Shown here: piece after piece, positions 26,651-37,859 of the stretch | How the letters are laid out: each line of letters opens with the position of its first letter | How positions within the stretch are numbered: the first letter of the stretch is position 1 | Assembly (NCBI RefSeq): GCF_023278565.1 | Contig: NC_064672.1 | Location: 1,116,001 to 1,180,000, forward strand | DNA length: 64,000 bases | Origin: Colletotrichum lupini | Taxonomy: Eukaryota > Ascomycota > Sordariomycetes > Glomerellales > Glomerellaceae | Direction: 5' to 3' | Made by a program: the position numbers and the translations under genes | Notes under the pieces: generated by a model | The model's database searches: none | Told to the model about the DNA's origin: nothing | What the model saw: the letters and a program-made list of their open reading frames with translations, nothing else

Positions 26651-29600
26651 AATAGTATAGAAAATATTTAGTCTATTTTAAGTAACTAGTACCTCGCTTA
26701 CTTACCTATTAATATAAAGTCTACGGACTTCCCTTATTACTTTCTTAACTATTTCTATACGTTAAGTAATATTTAGTAATAATAAAGATTTATTAAAAGT
26801 GCGCAGAAAAGCTTTAAAAACGAGGAGTATAAGAACGAGGCTATTTAAGCTAACTATATTATTAACTACTTTAATTACGGCTTAAAGTATAGCCTTTACG
26901 CTTATTGATAAGTACTTATTTTAAATAATATTATATACTTTTTTAAGTACTACGTAGTATTTCTTAGCTTTATTAATACTATTATAAGCTTTAATAAGTA
27001 CTTTCTTAACTTTAATAAATATAGATCTAATAAAAGATTTAAACTTTGTAGTACTAAAGTTCTTATTAATATTTATAATAATTTAGTTTAGTAGACCGAA
27101 GTAAGCGTTAATCTAATATAGCTAAAGAGCTTCTTAAATATACTTCGTAATTATATTCGTAAGGAACTTTATTATTTAAAAAGAAGTAGTAATATTAATA
27201 ATATAAAATATTAGTTAGTTAGTACCCTTATAATTTATTAAGTATATTACGTTAATTACGATTTCATAGTTAAAATCGTAATTATTTTATAAAATAAATT
27301 TAAATTAACTAGGGGTAGTAGCGTTAAGTTAATATTATTAGTAAATCTTCGTAAGCTTCTTAAGGGCTACGATTTCTATATTATTACTAGACTAATAGAG
27401 TAGCTTTAGGAAATAAAGAACCGAAGGGTAGCTAAAGTACTAATATAAGTAGTATAATTTACCCCCCGTTAAGTAGTTAGCGATAGCTTTCTTATTATTA
27501 AAGAGTAGAAGCTAAGGGTATCCCTATTTATAAGTAATAAGTATTATAATATCTCTTTTAATTAATAAGTTATTAATATTATTAAAGTATACTCTTAGCT
27601 TATTTATATCCCTTAGGTAATATAAAAAAAGAGTATTAATTAGTAAAATATAAAAAGTAATATTACTAAATAGGGTACTAACGACCGTAAATCTTAATAA
27701 CCTTATAGGTTTACCGTTACTAAATTAAATACTTACCTTATTAGCTCTAGAAGTATTAAAAGTAACTTTAGGTTATTATTATTATAATACGAGGAGTTAA
27801 GGGTAGCCCATAATTAAGAATTCCGTAGTACTAATGTTAGGTATAATACCTTAGAAGTCCCTTAATAAGTACTTCCCGTTTAATAAGAAAGAGGTTATTA
27901 GTTTTATAAGCTTAGTTAACTCGTTAATAAAAGTAGTATTAGTAAGGCTATACTTTATTATTTAGGTAGTAAGGATGTTTATAAGGGTTTTATTACTAAT
28001 AGTAGTTATAAGGTATATTATTAAAATCTAGACTTTGTCCTCGTAATTATTCTTATAATTAAAGTTAAGGCTATTAAAGTATTAAATTATAATATTATTA
28101 TCGTCATTATCGTTAGTAAGGGCAGTTCCCTTATAAAAAATAAGGAATTATAAGTATAAGCTTAATATAAATCTTTTATTTTTTTTCTTATTATCTTTAT
28201 ACTTTTTATATACTTAACGTTACTCTTTTTCTAAGTACTTAGTTAACTAATAGCCGGTTTTATAATAAATAAAATACTTTTTATTAATAGTGCTACGGCT
28301 ATATTAATTCTATTTATTAAATCGGGTTTCTTTACTAGAGCTACTATAAGTACAGTCGGTTTAGTAAGTAGCGGGGACCTCTTTATTATAAATACTATTT
28401 TAAAAATATTACTACTACTTATTATAGTTATACTCTCTTTTTATAGTATTAATTAAGGTACTAAGCTAGTAATAAATATTAGTAAATATAAGTACTAGGT
28501 TAAGTATAATAAGTTTATATTTTAGTATACTACTTACGTAGTAAAGGAGTTAGTTATTTATATTAAAAATAGATCCCTAGGTAGCTAGCGCCTCGTAAAA
28601 GATTATAATACAGTTAATTAGTACCTATAAAATTTATTAATTCGACTTACTTAGGTTCTTATAAACTATAAAATATTAATAAAGGTTATAGAGCTTAATA
28701 AGGTAGTTTTAACGGCTCGTAAGTAGCTTAAAATATTCCTAGGTCCTCTAGTATATTATATTAAAGCTAAGCGGGTTAGAGGTATTATTAAGTTAGTTAA
28801 AATAAAAGGTTAATACCCTTCCCTTAAGTATATTTAGGAAAGTATTAGAATAGTATTATTTACTAATTCTTACCTATTAATGTAGTATTTTAAAAATCCG
28901 AAGCTTTTTATTAAAAATATTATACTTCTTATTACTATATTTATTTTTATTATCATAAAGCTTAATAAGGTTAATTAATTAGCGAATATTAAGTATAATA
29001 TTGTTTTTAGTTTTTATATCGAAGTATAGTATTTAATAAGATAGATTTCGCTATTAGGTAATAATAACTTTATTTTTTAGTTCTTTTTCCTCTTCTTTTT
29101 AAAGAGGTAATAGGTTAATTAATTAATAATAAGGCTAAGGTCGGAATCTTAATTATTGAAATTAAATAAGTTAGAGTTATACGGATTCCCTTACTATTTT
29201 TTTAGTTTATTAAATAAGATCGTTAGTATTTATTAACTATAAGAATAATAAATAGAGGAAATAAGGATTATAATATAATATATTAAAGTATTTAATATAG
29301 TTATAATAAGCTACGATTTTTTTAAAAGTCTAAGTAGGGAAGTATTAAGTATTAAGGGCGCTAACGATCTTTGTTATTATTTAACTACGATTTCTTATTA
29401 TTAAATTAACACCGTTATTTATAAAAAAGTTTCTTAGCTTCTTAAGAATTATATTTTTAATTCTTAAGAAGTCCCTTACTTCTTAGTTTTAGAAGTTAGT
29501 TTTAAAGTCCTTTTATAGCTCCTTACTTATTAGGCCGTCTTAATAATAATATCTTATTATATAAAAAATAAAGGTATTAAGCTTTTTATCGTTTATAAAA

Positions 29601-30839
29601 ATAAGTATAATATTAAATAAGCCTTATTAAGTTAGGTTAACGTAGTCGTATTAGTAAATTAGAATTAGGTATAGTTCTATAATTTAAGAATATAGGTAGG
29701 CCGGAGGTAATATTAACTAATTATTAAACCCTTTTTACTTATTACTAGGGCTAGTAGTTATTATAATATATTTATAAAATAAGTTATATAGTAAAGAATT
29801 ATTATAAGAGGTAATTATTATATTATAATTATAATATAACGTTAATTAGGTTAAAAAGAGTAGTAAGTTAGTTATAATAATCGTTTTAATAGTAGTAAGC
29901 GGGCTATTATTACTAATTAGAAAATTCTATTCCTTTAACGAGGTATATAAATAGAAGGTTACTAAAGTTAGTAAAAGGTCGTAAAAAAAGAAAAAAGGCC
30001 TTTTATAATCGTACTTTTAGTAATAAATAAAAGATTCTATTGGCTACTAATTAGCGATTTCTTTTAGTATTTTTCGTACTTTATTTTTATTAATTTAGTC
30101 TTAGAGCTTTTATTAAGTTAAAAAGAGGTAGATTTATTAGTAATATAAAATAAATCCCTATTATTACTATTATTAAGATCTTTTCTTTTTTTTAAGATTT
30201 TAGAATACTTTGCTATTAGCGAGAGATTTATTATTAATATACTTATAATTCTAAAAGTCTTATTATTACTAAGTATTAATATACTAGCAATTATTAAATT
30301 AATCTTTTAGTAGTTAATCTCCTTTTACTTATTACTAGTTTAAAGTAGTACTTAGCTATAATATATTTAAAATAGATTCTTTTATAAGCGGCTTAATTAG
30401 AGGGAAGTTAGTAGTAGTAATAAGGCTAATAAAAATAATATTAATAATAGAGGCGAGGTTAATAATAATAATAAAATAGTTAATCTTTTTATAATAGTGG
30501 TTTTAATAAAAGAGATTATATATAATAAAGTACGCTCTTAATAGCCTACGACTAGTTAATTAGTTATTAACTAATAATAGCAGAAAAGAGTTAAGGTAAT
30601 ATAAACTAGGCCGCTTATTATTAAATAAATAAATAGAACTAAGTTAATAAGTCAGAATAGCTAGCGAGGTAAGTTAAAGTTATCTTTTTTATAGTTATAT
30701 CCTTACTAACCTGCGGTAGAAATATATATATAATTTAATTACTAATTAATATTAATATATACGTAAGTAGGTTAGACCTTTTAGTTATAACTAGGTTAAT
30801 AAGTTAGTATAGGTCTATTACGTGTATATAGGAGGGGAA
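26651..30839. other. RIP-degraded repeat DNA, unassigned
   Basis: AT-rich, stop-dense sequence up to the sharp change of composition at about 30840. I looked for Copia, gypsy, LINE and DNA-transposase motifs and recognised none with confidence. Confidence 0.5.
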
Positions 30840-31174
30840 GATCGTGGGCAGAGCCCGCGGTCCCTCAGTGGGTATAGGTAGGTAGAAGGGTCCGTCTACA
30901 CGGGCCCAGACTGCCTACCTACTACCCCTACCTAACTACCTAATAGGGCCCCTTTTCTGCCTCGTAATCCGACAGGACCCGACAGGCGGCGATGCCCAGG
31001 CTACAATACTACATTCTGCCGGAAAATGAGGCCTCGTCTTAGTCGAGTTTGGTGACGGATGAGCCGGATGTGGGGCAGCGGATCGCCTAGGGTCGGACCC
31101 CAATCTGCTTGGCATGATGCTGACCCCACGTCAACGCGGCCATGAAGTACGGATTGTCATGGCTCCTATAAGCA
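30840..31174. other. Left part of the GC-balanced island, no gene seen
   Basis: Composition changes abruptly here from AT-rich RIP DNA to ordinary sequence with normal CpA/TpG. No coding region is evident. An imperfect inverted repeat is present at 30875-30924. This stretch is likely to hold upstream regulatory DNA of the gene at 31544, but no specific promoter element can be supported. Confidence 0.6.
30875..30924. repeat. Imperfect inverted repeat at the island edge
   Basis: Arms taggtaggtag (30875-30885) and cctacctacta (30914-30924), with a 28 bp spacer containing cgggccc. It sits within 50 bp of the composition boundary, so it might be a remnant transposon end or only a local structure. 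Confidence 0.5.
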
Positions 31175-31474
31175 ATGCATAAAGAGTCCGAGAGGACTAT
31201 CTATCATTCCGAGCGCCCTGGTTTTTTTGTGAACCTAAACAAACACAGCGCAGGTTATGGGTTAGCGCTCGTACGAGTCCCATCCGTTATCGGGCCACAT
31301 TTCATTTCCGCCCCTGATATTCGCATTTTAGAACGTGCACCTAAGCGGAGACAGATCAGGCAGACAGCCTTAGTATTTAAGCTCGATTCCGGGCTGAGAG
31401 CGAGAACGAGTTTAGATCAACTTGCCACTGGACCAGACACTAAAAGTGAGATCCCATATAGGGCAGGTTTCTAG
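31175..31474 (+). CDS. Possible small hypothetical ORF (99 aa)
   Basis: An ATG-initiated frame of 99 codons in the unmutated island, just upstream of the ankyrin gene. The product is basic (RAPKRRQIRQ) with no signal peptide, membrane segment or domain I know. It may be an independent small gene, non-coding 5' DNA, or a 5' exon of the ankyrin gene. A good-looking intron at 31446-31511 (GTGAGA donor, ctgac branch site 17 nt before the AG) would keep the frame but runs into a TAA at 31526. A second option, 31474-31542, keeps the frame open to the ATG at 31544 but has a weak donor (GTAGTT). I see no codon or domain evidence strong enough to call it a gene. Confidence 0.25.
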   Translation: MHKESERTIYHSERPGFFVNLNKHSAGYGLALVRVPSVIGPHFISAPDIRILERAPKRRQIRQTALVFKLDSGLRARTSLDQLATGPDTKSEIPYRAGF

Positions 31475-31543
31475 TAGTTCATATAGTCCCTGACAAGTCT
31501 CCGAATGCTAGGTTCTGCATTTCAATAATTGTCGACGCGCAGC

Positions 31544-32895
31544 ATGGAACTTTACAGGAACCCGGAAGGTTCGATGTCGAGTGTTTCCTTGCGCTCTTCC
31601 CGAGACTGGAACGCTGAAATAAGGAATGAGTTTGCCGACACTTCGGAAACCTGCTTCGTTCGCCTTGCCACACAGTATGCTGCAGGATATCTCACGCTGA
31701 GCGATTACTTAGAAGGCGTGCTGTCTCACTTGAGGAAAGGAGCGATAAAGCATAAGTGGGATGTACCATCAGAAGACTTCAGCGACTTGCTGGAGCTGGA
31801 CCTCTTCGCGGGGGCTGTCAAAGCACGGCATCTCGATCCGACTTTCGTCCCCTTGGAAGAAAATGGTTAGTTTCCGTAACACAATTTCTCCCACTCCATC
31901 TGACCTGAACTTTGCCACGCCAAGACTACTCTCAGGCAAAACGCCTTGCTTCCAGATCATGGACCACAAATGATCCAGACGAGTTCGACCGGCTCGGTAG
32001 AGAGGACCAGATCGACCCCTCAGCGTTGATGCCGGAAATTGCCGACTTTTTATTGATCATCTGCTACGCAAAGCGACACACACTTCTGTTTAGACACCTA
32101 ATTAGTCTATTGCCGGGGCCTCCTAACAGGTCTACTTTCGACTTTCTGAACCAGAGATTGCTTCAGCCGCGAACCGCCTATTGGACCATAATACACCAGC
32201 ATTCTCCGAAACAACAGAGCAATTCGACAGACGAGATAATCATGTGGACTGATATCCTTAACTTCGGCTGGGTACATGATCCCGTGAACGCGGAAACGCA
32301 GCGGTTCCTGCATATTGGCATACACAGCCAATATCCTGACGTTGAGAGAGACGACAGTGTCGCGTTTGGGAGCCAGAAACTGAAGGACTTCCACCTCGCA
32401 TTGGCCTCGAGGGGACTCTACTGTGACATGGCATCACTTGGTGATTATCTGGCGAGTTGCAGGTCTCTCGACCAAGCTCTGGACCTCCTCGCAATATTCC
32501 CCGGGAACAAAGTCAGGCCTTCGGGCCGTGACTTATACGAATGGGAGTCTGGCGGCTTAGTGGGTAGTATCGCCGGTTCCTCGACTCTGGACGGGAAGCT
32601 GCGGACGGACATCATGAGCCTCGCGCTTGAATCCATCGAAGGCGTGGATGTCAATGCCCCATTCAACTCCAATGCATGGGAAGATGACTTGCCGGGGAGG
32701 AAAAGAACGCCTCGCATGACCGGTTTACAGGTCGCAGCGTCCAAAGGGGACCGAGAGCTTGCTGAGGTTCTGATCCAGCACGGGGCCCGATGTGATGTAG
32801 TGGAGTACACGACAGGGTTAAACGCAGCGGGATTTGCGAGGAACAACAGACAAGTGGACTTGGCGGAATGGCTTGACGATTTGTCCCAGAAGTAA
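31544..32895 (+). CDS. Ankyrin-repeat protein, two exons, intact
   Basis: The only convincing functional gene. Exon 1 is 31544-31865 and exon 2 is 31925-32895, giving 430 residues. The start is the first ATG after an in-frame TAA (31526-31528), with A at -3 and G at +4. The C-terminus has an ankyrin repeat at about residues 369-401 (TPRMTGLQVAASKGDRELAE, then VLIQHGARCDV) and a degenerate second one to about residue 428 (TTGLNAAGFARNNRQVDLAE). Ankyrin repeats bind other proteins; the partner is unknown. Residues 1-360 are mostly predicted soluble, with no signal peptide, and match no family I recognise. Composition is normal for coding DNA with no RIP damage, unlike everything around it. The gene stands alone. 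Similar proteins with a novel N-terminal part and few C-terminal ankyrin repeats are common in Pezizomycotina, usually without known function. Confidence 0.82.
31866..31924 (+). other. Intron of the ankyrin-repeat gene (59 bp)
   Basis: Donor GTTAGT, a ctgac branch site at 31900-31904 (20 nt before the acceptor) and acceptor AAG. Splicing joins the two long frames in phase through a split Asp codon. A different acceptor at 31935 (CAG) would give an early stop, so 31924 is preferred. Length and signals are typical of fungal introns. Confidence 0.8.
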
Positions 32896-33207
32896 AAATC
32901 AGGTCATAAAAGCCTGTGTACCTACGAAAATATAGTCTTTTGTCACGTTTCGCATCAATTTGTGGCAATCACGGCGCGGCAATAGGCGAACTCCTTTGTG
33001 ATCTATTGCCACCTGAACGCTCAAAGCCTGATTTAGTTGCGTGGATCACGGATAGTGCCAAGTGTTGTTGGCTGGGAAGTGGCTTACACTGGAAGGTGTT
33101 TTCTCGGCGTGACATATCCTAGTTATAATTCAAATGCACCCAAAATCTACTCCGTCCCAATTACTATGCTTCTCGATAAACTGTCTTCGCCATCTATTTT
33201 ATTTCCT
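32896..33207. other. 3' flank of the ankyrin gene, no gene seen
   Basis: Unmutated sequence after the stop codon. The frames here start only at GTG or TTG and show no domain, so they are not called. It probably contains the 3' untranslated region. Confidence 0.6.
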
Positions 33208-33507
33208 CTACCATTGCTTCTCCTGCCGAGCTGACTTCTTCGATCGGTAATTCTCTATAAAAGCATCGCATTCATGCAAATATTCTCCTGACATATATAC
33301 ATTTGTACTTCGGTTCCTGTATACACCATGACCGCGTTTTGGCTCGTCATTCTCCTCTGCAGTACCGCCAATCTTTTGCATCTTACTATACGCATCCTTA
33401 CGAGAGCACGAGACCCTCGACTTGGCAGGTGAGGGCAGGTTAGTTGCGCTGAATGAAGCGTTGGACATAGAAGCTTCTCGGTCTAGTGGAATACCATGGT
33501 CATGCAT
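33208..33507 (-). CDS. Possible small hypothetical ORF (99 aa)
   Basis: An ATG-initiated minus-strand frame in the unmutated island, convergent with the ankyrin gene. The product is hydrophilic, rich in Ser, Lys and Arg, and lacks a signal peptide or membrane segment. The C-terminal part (HECDAFIENYRSKKSA) looks protein-like but matches no family I know. It may be a real small gene, the last exon of a larger one, or chance. Confidence 0.25.
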   Translation of the reverse strand: MHDHGIPLDREASMSNASFSATNLPSPAKSRVSCSRKDAYSKMQKIGGTAEENDEPKRGHGVYRNRSTNVYMSGEYLHECDAFIENYRSKKSARQEKQW

Positions 33508-33819
33508 TTGTGAACACAGTAAATAAAAGAAATTATCTCATAATCGGTCCTCTTCTACTTCATTCTGGAGAGCTATTTCGCTAAACCAATATGCTAAAAC
33601 GAAACAATAAAGACAGAACCTTGGAGAATCTGAAGAAATGGAGGTCATCCCGGATAATTACTTTAAACCTATGAATCTCCTCTTCTAAGCGCTCTTTCTC
33701 CCCTGGCACGGGAATCCTATCTATCCACCTCGGTCAGAGCCTCCAATAGCGAGTCTCTATTTGCTAGGAGGAAGGAAAAAATGTTTTGTAGCTAATAATG
33801 CGAGGATGTCGGCCAACTA
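33508..33819. other. Right end of the island, no gene seen
   Basis: Ordinary-composition sequence ending at a TA (33818-33819) directly before a Fot1-type terminal repeat. No coding or RNA feature recognised. Confidence 0.55.
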
Positions 33820-34235
33820 AGTCAAACCACCCACTTTTAGCCCACCCCCCCTTTTGGCCCACCCCAATAACATAGTCTTAAAACATCGGCATTAACTATA
33901 GTCAATTAATTAACTACCTTCCACTACTATAATAATATAATTAATATTATTACTAAGTAATTCGACCCCTACGAGTCGATTAGGACTAACTAAACAGTTA
34001 CTAAAATCCTCCTAAGCCTTTTATATATTCTAAATACTCGCGAACCTAATATTTAGGTCTATTAATATACTCTTTTTTTTCCTAGGCCTTATGCGCTCAA
34101 CTCTTACTTTTAGAACTCGAACTTAATACCGAGATATAGCTAAGTAGTAGGCCTACTCGCTAAATGCCTTTTTTACTTTTTTAAATAGTAGTCGTTAAGT
34201 AGTATCGTCTAGACTAAGCTCTATAAATAGCTTTA
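33820..34235 (-). mobile_element. Truncated end of a Fot1/pogo-like transposon
   Basis: About 415 bp matching 57528-57945, the left end of the complete element. It starts with the terminal inverted repeat (agtcaaaccacccactttt), follows a TA, and stops matching after gctttaagtag at about 34235. In the complete element this end carries the region downstream of the minus-strand transposase gene, so the transposase itself is missing here. The TIR marks the exact right border of the gene island. Confidence 0.85.
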
Positions 34236-35798
34236 AGTAGTCGCTTATTACGACCTAATATGTATAATAAAGCTAGGACCTCGCCCTATAGGACCTACGG
34301 CGGCTACTATACTATATATATAGAAGTACGAACTTAGGATAACTCCTCTTAGGATAGAAAAACTATAGACGAGTTACGTAACTACGATTATATAATAAGA
34401 TAAAGAACGGACGCTTATAAATAAGTAGAACGGACGATTATAAATAAGTAAGACGGGTAACCGTTTAGTAAATAATTAAATAATAGTAAATAGGGATATT
34501 ATAAAGGATATATTTAAGAATAAGACTTATATATAGTATAAACTTAAGCTAGGCTTAAAGATAAACTTCCTATAGCTTCTTTAATAATTAACTTAGTATT
34601 AGATTTTATAATCGTTTTTAGTTATTTTTATTAAGAACCCCTCTTAATAAGATTATAATCAATTACCAAAGCCTTACTTACTTTATAACTTATAAATATA
34701 GCTTTAGGGAAGCTATTTATAATTACGAAACTATTTACTTAGTACTCGTAGCCTTAACTTTTACTAATATACTTACTACGACTAGCTAGCTATAATACTT
34801 TAATTATTCTTATTTAATAAGTTTATTTTATAAAAACTAACTAAATAATACGAATATATTAACCGTTAGTAATAATAACATAGCGTGGCTTATTGAAATA
34901 ACTATACCTATTATTTAATAATTATATAATATAATACTTAAACTTAAGAATAAGCATAAGTAATTTTATACTTAGCTTATAGCGCCCCGACCTCCCTTAA
35001 TACCTAGAGCTAAGTACCTTAAACTAAAACCCTATAACGGGTCCCCGGATACTCTCTAAGGATTCTTTATTTAAACTAAGGCCTATTTATATTATTATAG
35101 GACCTTTTTTATTATTAAAATAAATAAAGTTTAATACGTAGCTTTATTCTTTAAAAAAGATACCCTTATTTAGTTCAAACCCTTTATAAGAGACTATTTT
35201 AAGAACGAACGTAATATTTAAAATAAAGATATTAAAAAGATTTTTAATAATTATAACGAGTTTAAAAAAAGACTTAAGGAGACCTTTAATAACCTTAACG
35301 AAGAACGAATTACTAAATAAAGGCTTATAACCCTTATATAAAAAGGGTTAGTTAGTAAGTATATATCTAAATCTAAATAAATTGTTTCTAAACTTAATTG
35401 GGGTAATAAAGTACTTATAATAGCTTTTTATTGCGGCCTAAAAGAAGAAGTTAAGGACGACCTCTCTTAATAAGACCGACTAAATAAGCTCTATAATTAT
35501 ATTAATATAATAGTTAAGATTAATAATTAACTTTACGAACGACGCCTCGAATAAAAGGGATAGAATACTTAGAATAACTAAGCTAAACCTAATAGTAAAT
35601 ATAAGTATAAACTAACGACTATTATTACTAAATACTATAGCGGACTTATAAACTTTAGTATTATTAAAAAAAAATATCCTCGCTAAAAAAAGGACTTTAA
35701 GTATTATAATTACGATAAGATAGGGTATATAGCTAGAGACTATTAATAACTTAAGTATATTTAATACTAACCTATTTTAGAAAAGCGAGCTAACGTTA
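34236..35798 (+). mobile_element. Gypsy fragment with gag, interrupted by an LTR array
   Basis: Remnant of another Ty3/gypsy element. Its left side abuts the Fot1 fragment and its right side is cut by the first LTR of the tandem array at 35799, just after the gag zinc knuckle. The pol part is not present here. The sequence after the array (47143 on) belongs to a different gypsy type, so the two flanks are not halves of one element. Confidence 0.75.
35080..35760 (+). pseudogene. gag of the gypsy fragment (degraded)
   Basis: A classical retrotransposon gag core. The segments FNNYNEFKKRLKETFNNLNE, SKLNWGNKVLIIAFYCGLKE and LYERRLE match the capsid domain found in fungal Ty3/gypsy gag. A CCHC zinc knuckle at 35702-35743 reads YYNYDKIGYIARDY, with all three Cys and the His changed to Tyr. 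Several Gln/Trp codons are stops. It would have formed the particle shell and bound RNA. The gene ends abruptly at the inserted LTR. Confidence 0.88.
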
Positions 35799-36024
35799 TA
35801 ATATTACGGTAGTAGGTATTAGGGCCCTGTGGGCCCTATAGCTTAGCCTTAGGCTACGAGGCGAAGCTCTTAATAATTATATAATAAGCTAGACCGCTAG
35901 GCCCAAAGGGCTAGCTCGCTAGCTTCTACTTACTATTCTATTTTTTCCCTCTTTATATTAAGTTTTTAATTAATTAGGTTAATATAGTAGCATTCTAATT
36001 TACCTCGAGTTCCCTTTTATAATA
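35799..36024 (+). repeat. LTR 1 of the tandem array
   Basis: 226 bp, starting taatattacgg and ending ataata. Shares ttagggccct, gctagaccgctaggccc and ctattctattttttccc with LTR 2 and LTR 3. Confidence 0.9.
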
Positions 36025-36299
36025 TTACTTAACGTTACTTAATTAACTATTCTTTAAAAATAGAACGATAATATCTTAATCAATTAATTACTTACTATCC
36101 TAACTAGCTACCCCTATAAAAAAAGCGTATAAAAAAGCTAAGTAATGGCTAATTGAATTAATTATATATAAGTAGTATAATTAATACTCCCTAAGTATAT
36201 ACCCCCTTTACTAAACGTAATAATTAAAGGATATAACTAGGGAGGTTAGGTCTCCCTTTATATTAATAGCTTTTAGTAAAGTTATTATTTTTATAAGTC

Positions 36300-37700
36300 T
36301 TAATAGAGCGTTATAGGCCTTAATAAAAGTACTAAGCTCTTAGTTATTAACCCTAAGGTCGTACTATTTAATTAGTTAGTAGAGCGCTTCTTATTTTTTA
36401 TTACTTAAGCCGATGACTTTGTATACCTTAATAACATAACTAACTAGCTTACCTTACTTATTTATATTTATAATAATATCCTTTTTAAAAAAAATACTAA
36501 GTAATATATTAACCTCGACTTTATTTAGGAGCTATATTTTAAAAACGACGGAAAGACCCTATTTAAATAGATCGAATAATAATTAAAAATACGTATTACT
36601 TAGTACTAATTAAAATAGGTCCTATTTTTTATTATTAGCTAGCTAAGTAATAATATTAAGCGCTTATATATAATAACTTATAAAAACCTCGACCTTACGT
36701 ATATTATTATTATAGAGCTTTGTATGATAAAAGAAGCCCTTACCCGAGCTTATATTAATAATATAACTATAATTAAAAGATTAAAATAATTAAAAAACGG
36801 TTCCTAAGCTAGCTCTATTTAGGATACTACTACCCTTAGTATATTAAAGTAATAGTTAATATATTTAGAAACGTAGGGTGGCTATAAAACTACTCTAGCC
36901 TCGTCTTATCCCGTTACCTACGGCTCTTAAAAAATAACCGACGTATTTATTTTAATAAATAATAATACTAGCTTTAAGTTCGATTATTAGCTTTAGTATA
37001 TTATAAAGCGCTTAAAAAATACTAATTATAATTTAAATAGGTATTACTTAAAGTATATTATTAATAAGATTAGAAATAGTATTATAAAGTTTATATACTT
37101 AATACTAACTTCTAACGAGATTATTATAGCTGAGTAGCTATTTTATAAACTTAAGTCGGCTTATATTAGCCCGACTATTATAAACGACGCTAATTATAAG
37201 CTAAACGTATTTATAATTACGTTTAAAAACGTTTATTAAAAGCGCTCTATATTTACTAAGTTCGCGCGTATTAATAAGTTTTTAAAGTCTTAGTAGAAGC
37301 GCCGTTTTTATAATAAGCTATTTATATATTTTCGTAACTAGGCTATATTAAAGTACTTAGATAATACGGTAATTTTTTAAAAATATACTAAGTACGTTAC
37401 TTAGTTAGTTAACCCGATATAGCCCTTTTTTATAAAAGACTGCTTAGTTAAAGTTTTTAACTAAGCTCGCTAGACTGTAAATAAAAATAATAAAAGTATT
37501 AAAAGTAATAAAAATAATAAAAGGACTAGAAGTACTAAATAAGAGCGAGGTTATACCTCTATTTATAAAATAATATTTAAAGCCCTATATTAAAAGCTTA
37601 AGGATAGTAATACTTATTTTGTTTATAATAATACTAAATATATTTTTAAAGACTATTTTAAAAAGCCGAAGATTACTATCGCCGCTATTAATACTACTAC
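36300..37700 (+). pseudogene. gag of gypsy copy 1 (degraded)
   Basis: Region between the leader and protease, colinear with copy 2 (about 42400-43800). Its zinc knuckle at 37615-37656 reads YFVYNNTKYIFKDY, so every zinc ligand of the CCHC box is now Tyr. The rest is too mutated to place the start codon. It would encode the nucleocapsid of the retrotransposon particle. Confidence 0.75.
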
Positions 37701-37859
37701 GGGCCTTATTACATAGAGTTAGGTTCGGAAAATTAAAACCCTTAATAAAAATAAACTCCTAGCTAGGGGATATATATAAAAAGAATAGAAAATTAGTAAT
37801 TAAGTTAATAAATTTATAAAATCTTATAGGGGGCTAGCCCTTTAAAATAGAGCTTATAT

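Noticed and set aside
31479..32968. Several minus-strand and alternative-frame ORFs over the ankyrin gene
   Set aside because: They are shadows of the real two-exon gene, which has a recognisable domain and a canonical intron.
32916..33234. Two short + strand frames after the ankyrin gene
   Set aside because: They begin only at GTG or TTG, have no domain, and overlap each other; no splice signals link them to the ankyrin gene.
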